From Hydractinia symbiolongicarpus (taxonomy: Eukaryota; Cnidaria; Hydrozoa; Anthoathecata; Hydractiniidae): a DNA stretch of 64,000 nt. The stretch is taken from assembly GCF_029227915.1 (NCBI RefSeq), contig NC_079882.1:9548001-9612000 (forward strand), in the 5' to 3' direction. Shown one piece after another: positions 13,401 to 24,014 of the stretch. Positions within the stretch are counted from its first letter, which is position 1; every line of letters begins with the position of its first letter. Both the position numbers and the translations under genes were made by a program. The notes below the pieces were generated by a model. That model was not told where the DNA came from. It did not search any database and saw nothing but the letters and a program-made list of their open reading frames with translations.

Positions 13401-16400
13401 TTTTTAATGTGGTTTAAAAATTTATTTTTTTTGCACAGTTTTTGCATAATTAGGAAACTACAGTTCTTTGTAAATAAATATGGCTGTTTTAAAAGCACTT
13501 TTTAGTCTTCAGTAAAGAAGAAAACGAAGAAGATAAAGAAAACAAAGAAGATATAACTGACCTAATTCTGTGTGACTGTGTCGTTGCTGTTAGGATACCA
13601 GGATATTTTGAGACAGAAATACCCTTGTATACCAAAGACACCTTTAAAAGCCATTTTAGGTTGAGAAAAAAATCAGTAAAATCATTGTGCTTAAAGCTTG
13701 GCAACTTTGATCAGTTTCTCAAATTAAATAGTACGTCTCAAGCCCCGTTGAAACTGAGTTGGTGGGTTTGGTAGCACTTGAGAAAAAATTCCTTTTCTTT
13801 TTTTTTCTTTTCTGACCTGGCTGACTTCAACATCTTCCTTTTCCTGTTCACTTTCACTTTCATCAACTTTTCCTCATCCACTTCAATTTTTCTTTGAACA
13901 TTACCTATACCTGCCGAACTAACGGTGCACGCACGCATTGACATTTAGCCTATAACTGAAAACAATTTTTAGTTCCTAATAAGATTGGCAACTTTTTTAT
14001 CATTTCCTGATTTATTGTTATGGTCAACTGTTTTCCTGTATATTTTGGTAATAGTTTTTCATCTTGAGTTGCAAGATGGAAAATTTTTATTGTTTAACTT
14101 TTATAATTCCTTTTTGACTTCATGTGCTATAATCTGCCGTACTTCCTTTGCTTTGTACTTAAAAAATTCTAAAATTATTGATGCATTTCTCATATTCTAC
14201 AAATTTTGGTTGCCTCTTTTTTCCAATAAATCGGAGAAGAATCATCCTCAACTGTTGTGCAAGCAGCTGATGGCACGCTTTGGTTAACCATTTCACCTGT
14301 TTTATTTTTTTTTGTTTTTGTCTTTTTTATTTTTCATTTCATTTTCATTTTTTTCAGTTAAAAAATTATTGATGCAAAAAATTATCAATGATTTTTTCAG
14401 TAAAGATGGCAAATGAAGTATGCCGCTTGCATCTAACATAGATGGTTCTCCTGCTTCATCATTTCCTCTCATATATTCTATAAATATAAACCGTAGCCTT
14501 CACAATTATTTCCACTGACAGCATAAGTGTTTAATGGCCTCACTTTCACTTTCAAGCCTTGTTTACATTCAAAGCGTTTGTTAATTTTTGTGCATAATTG
14601 AGTTCCGTCTCCCATGGTTTTTAATTGATGCAAAGTATATAAAATGGTTTCTCCCTGCAAGAGCTTACCTGGCGAAAAAATGTGCACCAAAAAATGTGGT
14701 TTTGAAGCAAGAAGGCTTCGACAGCAGTTAGTAAAATTATTAGTTCTAAGCGCTCTAAATGCTCCAAGTAAACTGCTCATTAAGGAGTACATCCAGATTT
14801 GATTCTGACAGTCCCAAATAACCAAAGAAATGGGAATTGGAGCATTTAAGCATCCAGAACCGAATCTTATGTGTGAAAGAAAAAGCCTCTTATTGGAGAA
14901 AGACAGTCAAACTTCAAAATAACCCCTCAGATTTTAGTAGTAATTGTAAAAGGCCACAAACTTTGGCTTCCTAGTTGCATCAAAACCTGTATTACACAGA
15001 ACAAAAAATAGTTACTGCTGTAGTAGTTATTTTTGTTTTTGTGGCAAGCTTCTTATATTATAAGAAATGTTAAGTATTGCAAGCTAATTTGCTGCTTACA
15101 TGCTACATTATTGCTTCTCACAAGCTTCTCACATAAACATTTTTTTGTTATGTGCACCACTTTTTATTTAACTGTAGAGGACTATTTTTATGAATATACC
15201 ACTTTGGCAAAAAAAATAAACAACACATGTGATTGCATAGTAGTTCATTAATGTAGCTGTTTATTTTGTTCGCATTATTTTTTTCATTGACATCAAAAAG
15301 ACTTTCTTGTTAGTACATACACATGCATATTTGCTAACAAAAAGACTATCTTCAAATGGAAACAAGCCTTAACAAAGTCATAAAACAATGCAATATTAAA
15401 GGTAATCTTAGACATTATTTCAACCTAAAACATTTCACATTTTTCTACGAACTGTAACTTAAAAGATTTTAATTATACCAGTAAAATAAGTTGGTTAAAG
15501 TTGTAAACATTACTGGTGAGTAAAGTTTTCACTTACTAATAATTGACGAGTGCTCAAAATAAATTGAAAATCTGCAGTATTTCCATTGATATATGAATAT
15601 CCATAGTAATGACCTTCAAAGTTCATTGAATTTGATACATGATTCAAATGATAACCAGTTATTATTGTAACTTGTCTAAACATGATCTCCAGAAAATATG
15701 GAAAAGATAAGTTGTCAACATGTGATTTTGGTTGCAATTTTATTAGATTTGTTCCACCTTTGGAAATAGTATTGAATGTTACCCACCAGTGACTGGCTGA
15801 TATATCATTTCTGGAAATTGCACCACTGTGCATTCCCAATGGTTTGTTGCATTCTAAAAAAAATATGAACTTATAATTAAAATTTGTAAAATGTAAATAA
15901 TATTGGTTAGCATTCACATTAGTTTTTCTAATTGCTACAAATGCTTGCACTATTTTTTAATTCTTCAAAACATGATTTATAATGCTTGTCAGAATACAAT
16001 TTTTAGTGTGCTCATATAAATATTCATTTTAAATCAACTTGTGTTTGCCTCCAGATTACAAGAACTCATGTGCATACGTATGCAAGTCCTGTGTAGTGTA
16101 TATGGGTAGGGTATACTAATTTAGAAAACAGCAGATATGCTTTGGCATACGTTTGACACTTTATCTTGTAAATATGTAGACATAAGAAGATGGCTTCATG
16201 TAAAAACATTTAAACAATCAAGCTGTCCTGACAGCTTCAAATGTAAACAAGACTTTGTTTATTTTTGCTTCAAGATTTTGTTTATTTTTGCACATATTAA
16301 GTTTCATCTCCAGTTTTTTAATATATGCAAAGTATTCAAAATGGGTTCTCAATGCGAAAGTTTCACTGGCGAAAAAATGTGCGCTAAAGAAATTGGTTTT

Positions 16401-18835
16401 CTAGGCAAGAAGGCTTTGACCGTAGCTCTGCTTTGAGTGCTCCAAGTGAACTGCTCCTTAAAAAGTTCATCCAGATTCGATTCGAGTGCCCCAAACTACT
16501 AAAGAAATGGTAATTGGTGGTAAATATCTGAATTATACTAAAAACGCACTTGTTACGGTTAATTTTTAAACCATTTATCTGCATTCTTCCACGCATTTTC
16601 CAAATAGTGCTATTTCAATTCTTTTTCAAAAACTTTCAGTGTACTCCTTCATGGGTGGCAAGGGCTCCCTTTGTGTAATTCAATTTAGTGGTACTTTTCT
16701 CAAAAGTTGATCTTGGAAAATATTTCAGATTGTTTTCCCGTTTCAGTATTACATGTCTTTCTCTGACGATAGCTTGATTTGCTTTGCTCATGTCAAGGCA
16801 AAGCCTGATGCAGTCTTTTCTCCTTTGAACTACAATAATAATTAGCCATTAGGTCGGTCCCTTGACAGGCTTAATAATATTGAGGTCTTGTAATTGTTTT
16901 ACGATTGTTATAAAATCCTCTTAATTGGCTGTTGTACAGGAAAAACAGTTTCATTTAGTTTTAGTTGTAATGAAAAGTTTTTAAGTTTTCCTACTCCTTT
17001 AAAAATGTCAGAATATTCCTGGATCATAAGTTTTCTGTTTGGAATAATTTTATTTAGTGTATTGTATATTGGCAGTCCAATATGCAGAATGTCAAGTTGT
17101 TCTACTAAAAATGTCCCAGCAATGTTGCTTTTTATTTATTTCAAAGTTCAGATGGAGTTATGATTTTCCTTAAAATTTGAGGACATAAAACTTGAATTTA
17201 TAGTTGTTTTTTTTCCAGCCGTCATATTTTAACGATCTTTTTTATCTTTTATTCCGGTCTAATAAGCACCCCATCGCAAAAATGTTCATTTGAAATCGTA
17301 TGTAAACAAACGGCCTAACTTTAAATTACTTTAAATTGAGATGGAGTTCCATAAAATCGCCATTATGGAGTCACCATTGTTTTTGGAGACCGGAGAAAAC
17401 AAAACAAAACAGAAAGAAGAAATCACAGCATTGTCTCATGTTTAATATGCATGATAATTAATGCTAATCATGATCTTTCTTTTTTTATTAGCATGACCAG
17501 GATTATTGCATATTATAAGCAAATAAACCCAATGGGGGAGATGACTCATTGTGGTAGTTTAATATAGTTGAAGCACTATGGCGATAATTAAATTTAGAGC
17601 ATAAAAGGGGAAATTCTGAAAATTTAGGTATTCTAATTGTCTAGATCTGATACTGTCTCCATAAGGAAACAACTAACTGTTTGAACAAAAGAAAATAAAA
17701 AAAAAATAAGACAGCTAGCAAGGCGAAGCTGTCTTCAGAAACCACAACAAGAAGAGGTCGGTGTTGCAAAGAAGTTGGATTTCAGTAAGTTAAAAAGTTC
17801 AAATAACAAAGAATAACACAGAAACTTCGATTGATTTATCTGATTTTTCATGTTTGAAACTTTGTTGATACATTTATAAAAGCACTAGTCGTTAGCCCAT
17901 GGAAAAATCCACGAGTTCGCCCGTCCTTTTTATACCGCATTGCGTGCAGCTAAGCTACCATTTTGCGTGACAGACAGACGGACGGACAGACGTATACAGG
18001 CATTATAATATAGATTATGATGGAAACACAGCTACAGATGCTCTCCCTTATTTTTTTACTTTTCTGTAATGGCATGAATCCAGCAACCATGTGGTCGATT
18101 TTGCCGTGCGTTGATTATTGCATGATTTGTGCAACGAAATGCAATATCGGTTCTTTGACGAAGAGAAATTGGGGGAGTTTGTTATTTTTATGAAGCATTT
18201 TAACATGTTCTAGTTGTCACTTTTTAATAAAATTTTCAGGATAATGTTTTCTCATGTATATCCTTCAAATATTTGCCAACAGGGTGATTACGCCCCTTTA
18301 ACAGGTCTAAAATAATTGATGACAGAAAATGTCAAAATTTGTTATTACTTAAATAGGACATTATAATATATGCAGCATAATTAATCTGAAATTCTTTAAA
18401 TGTGAATATCTTGAAAATGAAAAGAGTTTTGAAATTTAAAAAAAGTCCAGCATCATTTTATACCTTGTGTTCCTTTAAGTGTTCCACCATGTGTATGACC
18501 TTGGGTCACACAGTTACTTGTGGCTTAACCCAGTGTTTTGACGCTTGGTCCTCCAGCAACTATTTAATATTTTTTAAATTGATGCACTACTTCTGTTACT
18601 TGAACTGTACCACTCTGTGAACAGTTTATAAACAAAGCAGAACCTATCCTGCAACTAAAACTCCCCATCCAACAAGTATATAGCTAAGAAATTTTTTTTT
18701 AAAAAAACCATGTGGATTAAAATATCAATATCATAAACTTGATTCATACAATATGTATCTACCTAGTAACTTGTCAGGAGGTGGTCTTCTAAGTGCCAGA
18801 GCAAAAATATTTGGTAACTTCAACAGCAACAGAAA
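1462..18835 (-). CDS. Secreted protein with three F5/8 type C (discoidin) domains
   Basis: Minus-strand exons: 18763-18835, 15537-15853, 11507-11660, 10427-10737, 6981-7125, 5203-5424, 3249-3710, 2413-2702, 1931-2090 and probably 1462-1469. Phases agree at every junction (about 713 residues after a missing Met exon). Exon 18763-18835 reads as a signal-peptide core (FLLLLKLPNIFALA). Domain 1 spans exons 15.8 and 11.6 kb (CNKPLGMHSGAISRNDISAS), domain 2 exons 10.7 and 7.1 kb (AKPLGMSSGLISKQRI), domain 3 exons 2.7 and 2.0 kb. Each is split by an intron at an equivalent place. Domain starts (PLGM.SG.IS) and the basic/aromatic C-halves fit coagulation factor 5/8 C modules, which bind membrane or matrix ligands. 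An unidentified module sits between domains 2 and 3. The initiating Met exon was not found. The last exon adds only Ser-Ala-stop and is the weakest part. Confidence 0.82.
1744..1795. repeat. Perfect 25-bp inverted repeat with 2-base loop
   Basis: Arms 1744-1768 and 1771-1795 are exact reverse complements, separated only by CT at 1769-1770. Pairing stops sharply at 1743/1796. It lies just downstream of a discoidin exon, in the last intron. Confidence 0.9.
3249..5424 (-). CDS. Unidentified module between discoidin domains 2 and 3 (two exons)
   Basis: Exons 5203-5424 and 3249-3710 join in phase 1 and encode about 228 residues. The first starts with DHNWKLVLP and ends with a Cys-x6-Cys segment, CLINPDFCKDGFTASFGF, that resembles the start of concanavalin/LamG-like domains but is cut short. 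The second opens with a similar phrase (EKWKLPKS) and continues as a beta-rich, Asn/Ser-rich stretch with two cysteines, ending near IDISNFLQRIGNSKAW. I do not recognise the family. The parallel W-K-L-(x)-L-P openings hint at a duplicated unit. Confidence 0.6.
4872..4912 (+). repeat. (CAGA)n microsatellite at the end of a dispersed repeat
   Basis: A run of CAGA units with one CATA variant, followed by a short tail containing TATTATTATAAGAGATTG. The same arrangement (GACA/GACG units, then a TATAATATAGATT-like tail) recurs near 17968-18018, so it is likely the 3' part of a dispersed element and not an isolated microsatellite. It lies in the intron between discoidin exons 5203-5424 and 3249-3710. 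Confidence 0.6.
5425..6980. other. Intron with nothing recognisable
   Basis: AT-rich intron of the discoidin gene between exons 6981-7125 and 5203-5424. Short open frames on both strands show no domain pattern. Confidence 0.5.
8297..9861. repeat. 1.4-kb segment bounded by about 95-bp direct repeats
   Basis: 8297-8390 and 9767-9861 are diverged direct copies sharing the block ATACCATAAGAAT, then GTTAAGAATAATA and a (ATT)n stretch before TTATTCTTA. Each copy can itself fold (TAAGAATAATA against TATTATT..TTCTTA). The interior holds only broken frames. It may be a short terminal-repeat element or two insertions of one repeat. It lies in the large intron between discoidin exons 10427-10737 and 6981-7125. 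Confidence 0.55.
9026..9063. repeat. Perfect 16-bp inverted repeat with 6-base loop
   Basis: Arms 9026-9041 (CATCACTTGGGAAAAA) and 9048-9063 are exact reverse complements around TAATAC. It lies inside the 1.4-kb direct-repeat segment. Confidence 0.85.
10783..11130. mobile_element. MITE-like unit with imperfect inverted repeats around a tRNA-like core
   Basis: The left part (about 10783-10851, ending AAGTGCTG) and the right part (about 11061-11130, starting CAGCACTT) are imperfect reverse complements. They share the AAAGATAAT block and, further out, GG(C/T)TACT and TTTCACAC. Pairing extends about 60-70 bases with small gaps. The middle holds a tRNA-shaped sequence. The element starts about 45 bases upstream of discoidin exon 10427-10737, so it sits directly before its acceptor. 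A foldback element that captured a tRNA-derived head fits best. Confidence 0.5.
10980..11052 (+). tRNA. tRNA-like sequence (anticodon position reads GGC), probably a pseudogene or SINE head
   Basis: A 73-base cloverleaf can be drawn: 7-bp acceptor stem, D arm with TAGCGCAGTGG, anticodon loop CTGGCAA, 5-base variable region, perfect GTGGG/CCCAC T stem with loop TTCAAGT, and a discriminator A. The acceptor stem, D stem and anticodon stem each contain one mismatch. A GGC (Ala) anticodon is not normally used in animal nuclear genomes, where Ala is read by AGC. These points and the flanking inverted repeats favour a tRNA-derived repeat over a working gene. Confidence 0.5.
13508..13770 (+). pseudogene. 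PIF/Harbinger-type transposase fragment (N-terminal part)
   Basis: A plus-strand frame without Met runs from about 13508 to a stop near 13770. After an acidic Lys/Glu start it reads RIPGYFETEIPLYTKD and FKSHFRLRKKSVKSLC, the pattern seen just before the DDE domain in HARBI1-like transposases (Fk.hFR...., then .LC). No catalytic region follows in frame, so this is a fragment. It lies in the discoidin gene's intron between exons 15537-15853 and 11507-11660, on the opposite strand. Confidence 0.5.
14520..14850 (+). repeat. Dispersed repeat, copy 1 (about 330 bp)
   Basis: Shares a long collinear similarity, in the same orientation, with 16205-16530: for example GGCGAAAAAATGTGC, CAAGAAGGCTT, GCTCCAAGT(A/G)AACTGCTC and CATCCAGATT(T/C)GATTC. 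No open frame is conserved between the copies, so it is a non-coding repeat. Confidence 0.75.
16205..16530 (+). repeat. Dispersed repeat, copy 2
   Basis: Second copy of the repeat at 14520-14850, clearly diverged by substitutions and small gaps. The two lie on either side of discoidin exon 15537-15853. Confidence 0.75.
17890..18018 (+). repeat. Dispersed repeat end with GACA/GACG tract
   Basis: After CCGCATTGCGTGCAGCTAAG comes a GACAGACAGACGGACGGACAGAC tract and a terminal ATTATAATATAGATT. This resembles the tract and tail near 4872-4940 and is probably the end of the same class of dispersed element. It lies in the intron between exons 18763-18835 and 15537-15853. Confidence 0.5.
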
Positions 18836-19127
18836 CTAAAAATCAAACAAAACAAAAAAACCTTGATAATGGTAAAAAAAGTCATTATAAGAATAACATG
18901 TACATTAAAACTTTGTTTAATTTATAGAAGGGTTTACAACTCCATTTCGCTTTTGTCTTTACGTTGCCTTACACATTTATCCAACCTTTACCATAACTTA
19001 AAAAACATTTCGTTTAAACAAAACAGTTGCTTTTAAAACAAGGCAAGGTAGCAACAAAAAAATTAAAACATGACAAAAGGTGTTAAATAGTTATGTTAAT
19101 AAGAAAAAATGTAAAAAGAAACCTGTT
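18836..19127. other. Upstream flank of the discoidin signal-peptide exon
   Basis: AT-rich sequence with no recognisable feature. A first exon with the initiating Met should lie somewhere upstream of 18835 on the minus strand, but I could not identify it. Confidence 0.4.
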
Positions 19128-19408
19128 ATTATTATTATTATTATTATTATTGTTGTTGAAATTTTTCACCCAGGATTGGTACTGCTATCAAAATGGGTCC
19201 TGCGATGGGGGTTCTAGTACATTTACAGCTCCCATTTGAGCTACAAATGTCTTGTGAACACAGCAACCGCTCAACTACACAGCCTAAGATATCAATTCTA
19301 TCCACATGCTGAACGCTAAACAGAATTGATAGATCTCTGGCATGACACAGCCAGGGTTTGAACCCAAGACATACTGCACTGGAAGTAAACACCCTACCAG
19401 TTGGTATA
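19128..19408 (-). mobile_element. tRNA-derived SINE, copy A
   Basis: Minus-strand element. Its 5' head contains a pol III B-box-like GGTTCAAACC (complement of 19354-19363) after an A-box-like segment. The body carries GGGAGCTGTAAATGTACTAG, and the 3' end is an (AAT)n tail, seen as (ATT)n at 19131-19153 on the plus strand. The body aligns with 28351-28575 (CTCCCATTTGAGCTAC, TAAGATATCAAT on the plus strand) and with 63650-63900 (CATGCTGAACG). An open frame across it reflects SINE sequence and is not a gene. Confidence 0.75.
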
Positions 19409-22400
19409 ATATCTAAAAAGTTTTTGCAAAAGCTCTAAATTGCGAAACAATCACCCAGAAATTTTCAAAAATTACCTTGTATGGTGACTAAGCTATCTTC
19501 TTGTTACAGGATGTTTGTTGTATCCAAATTGTTAAAATTGTCTTATTCAAGATTTATACATATTTTGTTAATGTTTGTTAGATACAGTAACCCCTTTTCC
19601 CACATACACACAAACACACACAGTAAATCTGAAATATTTTTGCAATAAATATGTTTTAAAAAATAATTAAGTTTCCTGTAGGTAGGCTCTTCATTCACGT
19701 GACCAAAACGTCTTGAAATCAGTTAGCGAAATTAGGGAAGAGTTATACTTTTATTTGAACCGGTTTCCTTTAATTGACGATGAAATTCACATATTCCTGA
19801 TAAAAATATTTAATGCAGGTCCCCCAAGGCAAAAAAAATTGCTTCAAACTTTTAACTGTTGTGAAATGAAGTCTGCATAGTCAAAAACTGAAATTATGTA
19901 AAATGTTATTTTGAATAAACTTTCAAACATATCTTACAATTTTTCTGTGAATTTTCAATTTCTGTTTTGTGTACCTTTGCAACTTTTGGTCAAGAATACT
20001 TCCTTGGGAAGAAAGTACACAAAGGCGCTGCTATTTTGTTTTAACCTAGCTCAGTTTTGTATTATTTTTTATCACATTTACAGTCTACCTATGGAAATAT
20101 TACTTCTTTCTTTTTATGCTCTTTTCAATGGTATTAAATTCGAACAATCATATCAAAGTAAAAAAAAAGACCTGAAGTGTCTACTATAGGATGTCGATGT
20201 CGTATTTCATTTAATATATGGGATTTCCAAAAAAGAGAAAAAAAAATTAACTTAAACATACATAACTTCAAGCTTTTATAAATCTCCTGAAATTTTTTTT
20301 TACCATTATGGTCAAATTGACCTATTCAGATCTTCATCACTTTGTTCAGCTTTTTAAAAAAGGGGCTCTATTTAATAAAAACGTAATTTTGTCTCTCAAG
20401 TTCGTTAAAAAGTTAGTTTTTTTTATGTATTTACCACCAAAGGCTCATTTTTAGCATCAGATAAAGCAAAGTCTTGTAGGTACAGTAGGTATCAGTGACA
20501 CAACAGCGTTTATTACATCATGTTGCGACTAAAATGTGGAGAGTTGTCAAGAAAAGTTCTAAGCCATTTCGATAAAAAATTCCTTTTTTTTACTTGACCT
20601 GTAAAAAATGCTAAAAAAGCTTACAGGGGTATGCAAAAAGTGTGAAACCCTGGCCTTCATTACCTCGCTGAGATTTTTCCAAAGATCTTTTCCAGTGAAA
20701 TACATTCTTATAACAATATGAAAATTTTTAGAGGATTGAGGTTTGATAGTAAAATTTTTAAAGAGATCTTAAGTAATTTCGAGGCTGTAATTATTTACTT
20801 TGAGGAAAATACTTCTGCAGGAACAACCTCGTCTTCAAGGTTTGTTAGGTTGTGTACTGGGACAAAACCAGAACATAAATTGTAACAAATCCTGGGGACA
20901 ATTGTTTAATAGGACAAAATGATACACATGAGAATTCAGTTTCCATAACATTTTTTAAAAGTGACATCTACTATTTTTCACTTGCAAACCTAGGGGACCC
21001 TCCCTAGCTCACCAACCCTTTTTATATTTAACGTTGCTTGGGAGGTAACTTTTAAAAATACCCCCTACTTTTAAAGCAATGTTTAGCTCTGGATATCTTT
21101 TTTTTCGTGTTCTACAATTAAGATGCTGCAGATTGACTAAAAATAACTACTCGTTTCCAGAATAAAGGCATAAATTTCATTTCTTAGGTTTACTTTGCTG
21201 GCCAATCAGACTTAAAACAGTATCGTTTCCGTCTTGTGACAGTGACCAGTGTCAGTATATTATGTCACATATCATGAACCAAAATGCGATTCTTGTACAT
21301 GAAAACGTTGGATTTATAAACATAACAGAATTTGCACATAAAATACGTATACCGTTGTATTGCAGCTACTACATGCCTACTGGGCCACGCGCTTTCACTT
21401 TTCCTAGGAATTTGTCTCGCTGTTACAGACTTGAGTGGTGGAGTGAGAATTTTGATTGGTGGGCTTTTTTTGAGACCCCTAACATTTTTGTTAAAACACG
21501 GGAAAAGCGGGACCCAGGGGCCCGGGACGTGACTAAACGTCTAAGACACCACATGTGATATTGCAGAAGAATTACTTTGTTCATCACTAACATACTGCCT
21601 GGCAGTGAGCGGGGTTCGATCCGCGGTCCCCAGAGCTGGGAGCCGCAGACTTCTACAATATGACTTCTTCTATTATAATATGGCTTACACGCATTACACT
21701 CGCCCGTCACGATCAGAGGTCTGATCGGGGCGAAGCATTCTCTGTTGAGAATGAAATACGGATGTGCTATGATAAATATTCACCTAATATATACACCACA
21801 TGTGATTTGAGTCTCTTATCAAAATGGCAAAAAATCAGTGGGACGAAGTTGATTACAAAGAGAGAACGCAAGTAACGGCCTATCGCAAGATTTTTTTTTT
21901 GTTCAATAGGTTTTTTTAAACTCAAAATGATTATAGATAGGGTAGCTCCAAGAAATTTACGTGAACGCAAAATGACGCCATGTTTCTAAATTCACTAAAG
22001 AACAAACAATTTTAGATGGTAGTGCAAAAACGAAGTTATGTGTAAAACTTTAGTAGCTATATTTAGACGTGCTTAAAAAACTTGACTACAGCTATTCAAA
22101 TACAAATGTTGAGCTGGATTTATTCTCGGACGTCTCTGTTATTTGTCTCACAACTTAAGAAACTCTTTTCTACTTTCTCAGCACATTATTCTTATTCTTG
22201 GTTAGCCTTATTAACTAAACTTTCTCTTAGATATATCAAAAACCAGTTCAACACTATATTCTTCCATTTTCTCGATTGCAAGAAGCACAGCATCTACGCC
22301 TGATTTACACAGCATCTACGCCTGATTTGTCTATTCGTCTATGTTTTTCTGTAAACTTTTTTAAACTTGTGTACTTCTCACTAAACAAAGCAGTGTTCAC

Positions 22401-22792
22401 TTTCGAGTGCCTGTTGTATGATTTTGAAATTTTAAGAAAAACTTGGCTTTGTTAGTTAAACTTTATTTGACACGAGGATAAAAAAAGTTCAGTTCTCTTC
22501 CGATTTCTTGGTGGTAAGAAAATCACGCTGGTTTTATCTAAAATCCTGCTCTACTCTAACCACTTCAGTTTTGGACCAAAGCCGTCATATGAATATGCCA
22601 AAATACATTGGTGTACTTATTTATATTTCCACCAATATACGGAGTAGACATGTCGCTATTATTAGCAGTTATCGTCCATATAGGCATAGCTATAAATGCA
22701 TGCATCGTCTTTCTTATATGCCGACATCTTAAAAAACCACCTGCTTCCCGTTATTAACCTCATATTTTTTCTCGTTAGATCCAGCCACATTG
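19409..22792. other. Gene-poor stretch with low-level repeats
   Basis: No gene with splice structure or domain support. A 22-bp unit is duplicated in tandem at 22286-22329 (CACAGCATCTACGCCTGATT). At 21615-21635 there is a B-box-like GGTTCGATCC with no clear tRNA fold. Open frames around 21262-21710 on both strands show no protein family signal. Confidence 0.5.
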
Positions 22793-22880
22793 TCGGCGCG
22801 TGGCCTTGTGGTTATGGAGTTCGCTTCGCAATCACAAGGTCCGTGGTGCGGTCCACAGCTCGGGTATGTTTAGCAAGTAC
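22793..22880 (+). mobile_element. tRNA-like SINE head
   Basis: Plus strand. An A-box-like TGGCCTTGTGGTTATGGAG is followed about 40 bases later by a B-box-like GGTGCGGTCCACA. The spacing and the CCTTGTGGT phrase resemble the head of SINE copy C. No intact cloverleaf can be drawn. Confidence 0.4.
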
Positions 22881-23328
22881 CTTTACCACAACTACGGGTC
22901 AACCCATGCCATGCAAGGGAAATTGGGTAGGTATTACTGGTATATACTTAATGTATACATTCCGAACACAGGATCCACATTGATAACAGTGTTTCCAATA
23001 CTAAAGTGGCTATATCCTGTATGAATATTCATAATAATAATATCAGGAAATGAAAAAAAGCTCTGGAAAGGAGAATTTTAGTGATGCTAATTTTCAGAAA
23101 CTTTCCTCTCCCATCAAATTGAAGTTAGACTTTGACCCCTTCCCTCCTACAATCCCTGCTACAAAAAATGATCGTTGTTAGAATTAAGGAAATAATATTT
23201 TATTTTTTATGTTTCTGTTAACCCTTTTTGTCACGGATAGTCGTGTATTTTCAAAAAAAATTCACAAGTTTGGCTGCTTCTCGTCGCAAAGGACACTAGA
23301 TTTGAAAGATTCAGCCTAATGGTAACCA

Positions 23329-23346
23329 CCCCCCCCCCCCCCCCCC
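23329..23346. repeat. Poly-C run (18 bases)
   Basis: An uninterrupted C homopolymer in AT-rich DNA. Other G/C runs occur at 32147-32158, near 32720-32732, 33130-33142 and 36963-36977. Homopolymer length may be unreliable in an assembly. Confidence 0.9.
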
Positions 23347-23702
23347 TTCTTCTGCAGATGTATGGGAATGAAAAGGTTTTTAAAAGATAGTTTTAAGAAT
23401 GTATTGCAATTTTGTATAAACACTCCCCTTGTACCAAAAACGTGCGAGCTTTTATTAAATCATATGGTTTTTATATACAAAACATTGGATCTAAGCCGTC
23501 GTCATTCGGAATTCACTATTTTCATACGTTAAGCCTTCACGATTCTTTTTTTATTCACGAAAAAAAAACTTGTGCCGATAGATTTTTGCGCACCCGCGCA
23601 GCTCATCTGCACAATCATTAATACAGGCAAAGATTGAATTTTCTTATACAGTAAACAAAAAAATGTGATATGTGATACACGTGATACCACTACTCAAACA
23701 GA

Positions 23703-24014
23703 TTGGAACGCCTAATAACAGTAACTAAAGCGGCTAACCTGGGTAAACAATTTCAAATAAAAAATAAAATGTTAACATTTTTCAACTCAAGATCCACATT
23801 ACTTATGTATAAAACGAAACATGACATATCACCTAAACCATTTTCTAAGCGATTCTTACCAATTGAACACAAATACACAACAAAGTTGAATTCATTTGAA
23901 GCTATGAGCAAATTAAAGCTTCCAAATGTCACCATTGACAAAACGAGATATTTTCGAGTAATAACGTTACGACTCCTACAAATCTCTTTTCACGCAACCT
24001 GGAAAGATAGGTAG
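23703..24014 (+). pseudogene. LINE C-terminal remnant
   Basis: An open frame with LLMYKTKHDISPKPFSKRF, then HKYTTKLNSF and a Lys-rich end, matches the pattern found after the reverse transcriptase in jockey/CR1-type LINEs (MYK....P..F, then Y.TR, then a W-N-x-L-P-like end). The conserved end is degraded and no RT domain precedes it. Best read as a 5'-truncated LINE. Confidence 0.45.

Noticed and set aside
21605-21660. tRNA gene around the GGTTCGATCC block
   Set aside because: Only a B-box-like motif; no A box at the right distance and no cloverleaf.
21262-21710. Overlapping open frames on both strands
   Set aside because: No splice sites, domains or codon texture; part of the frame covers repeat-like sequence.
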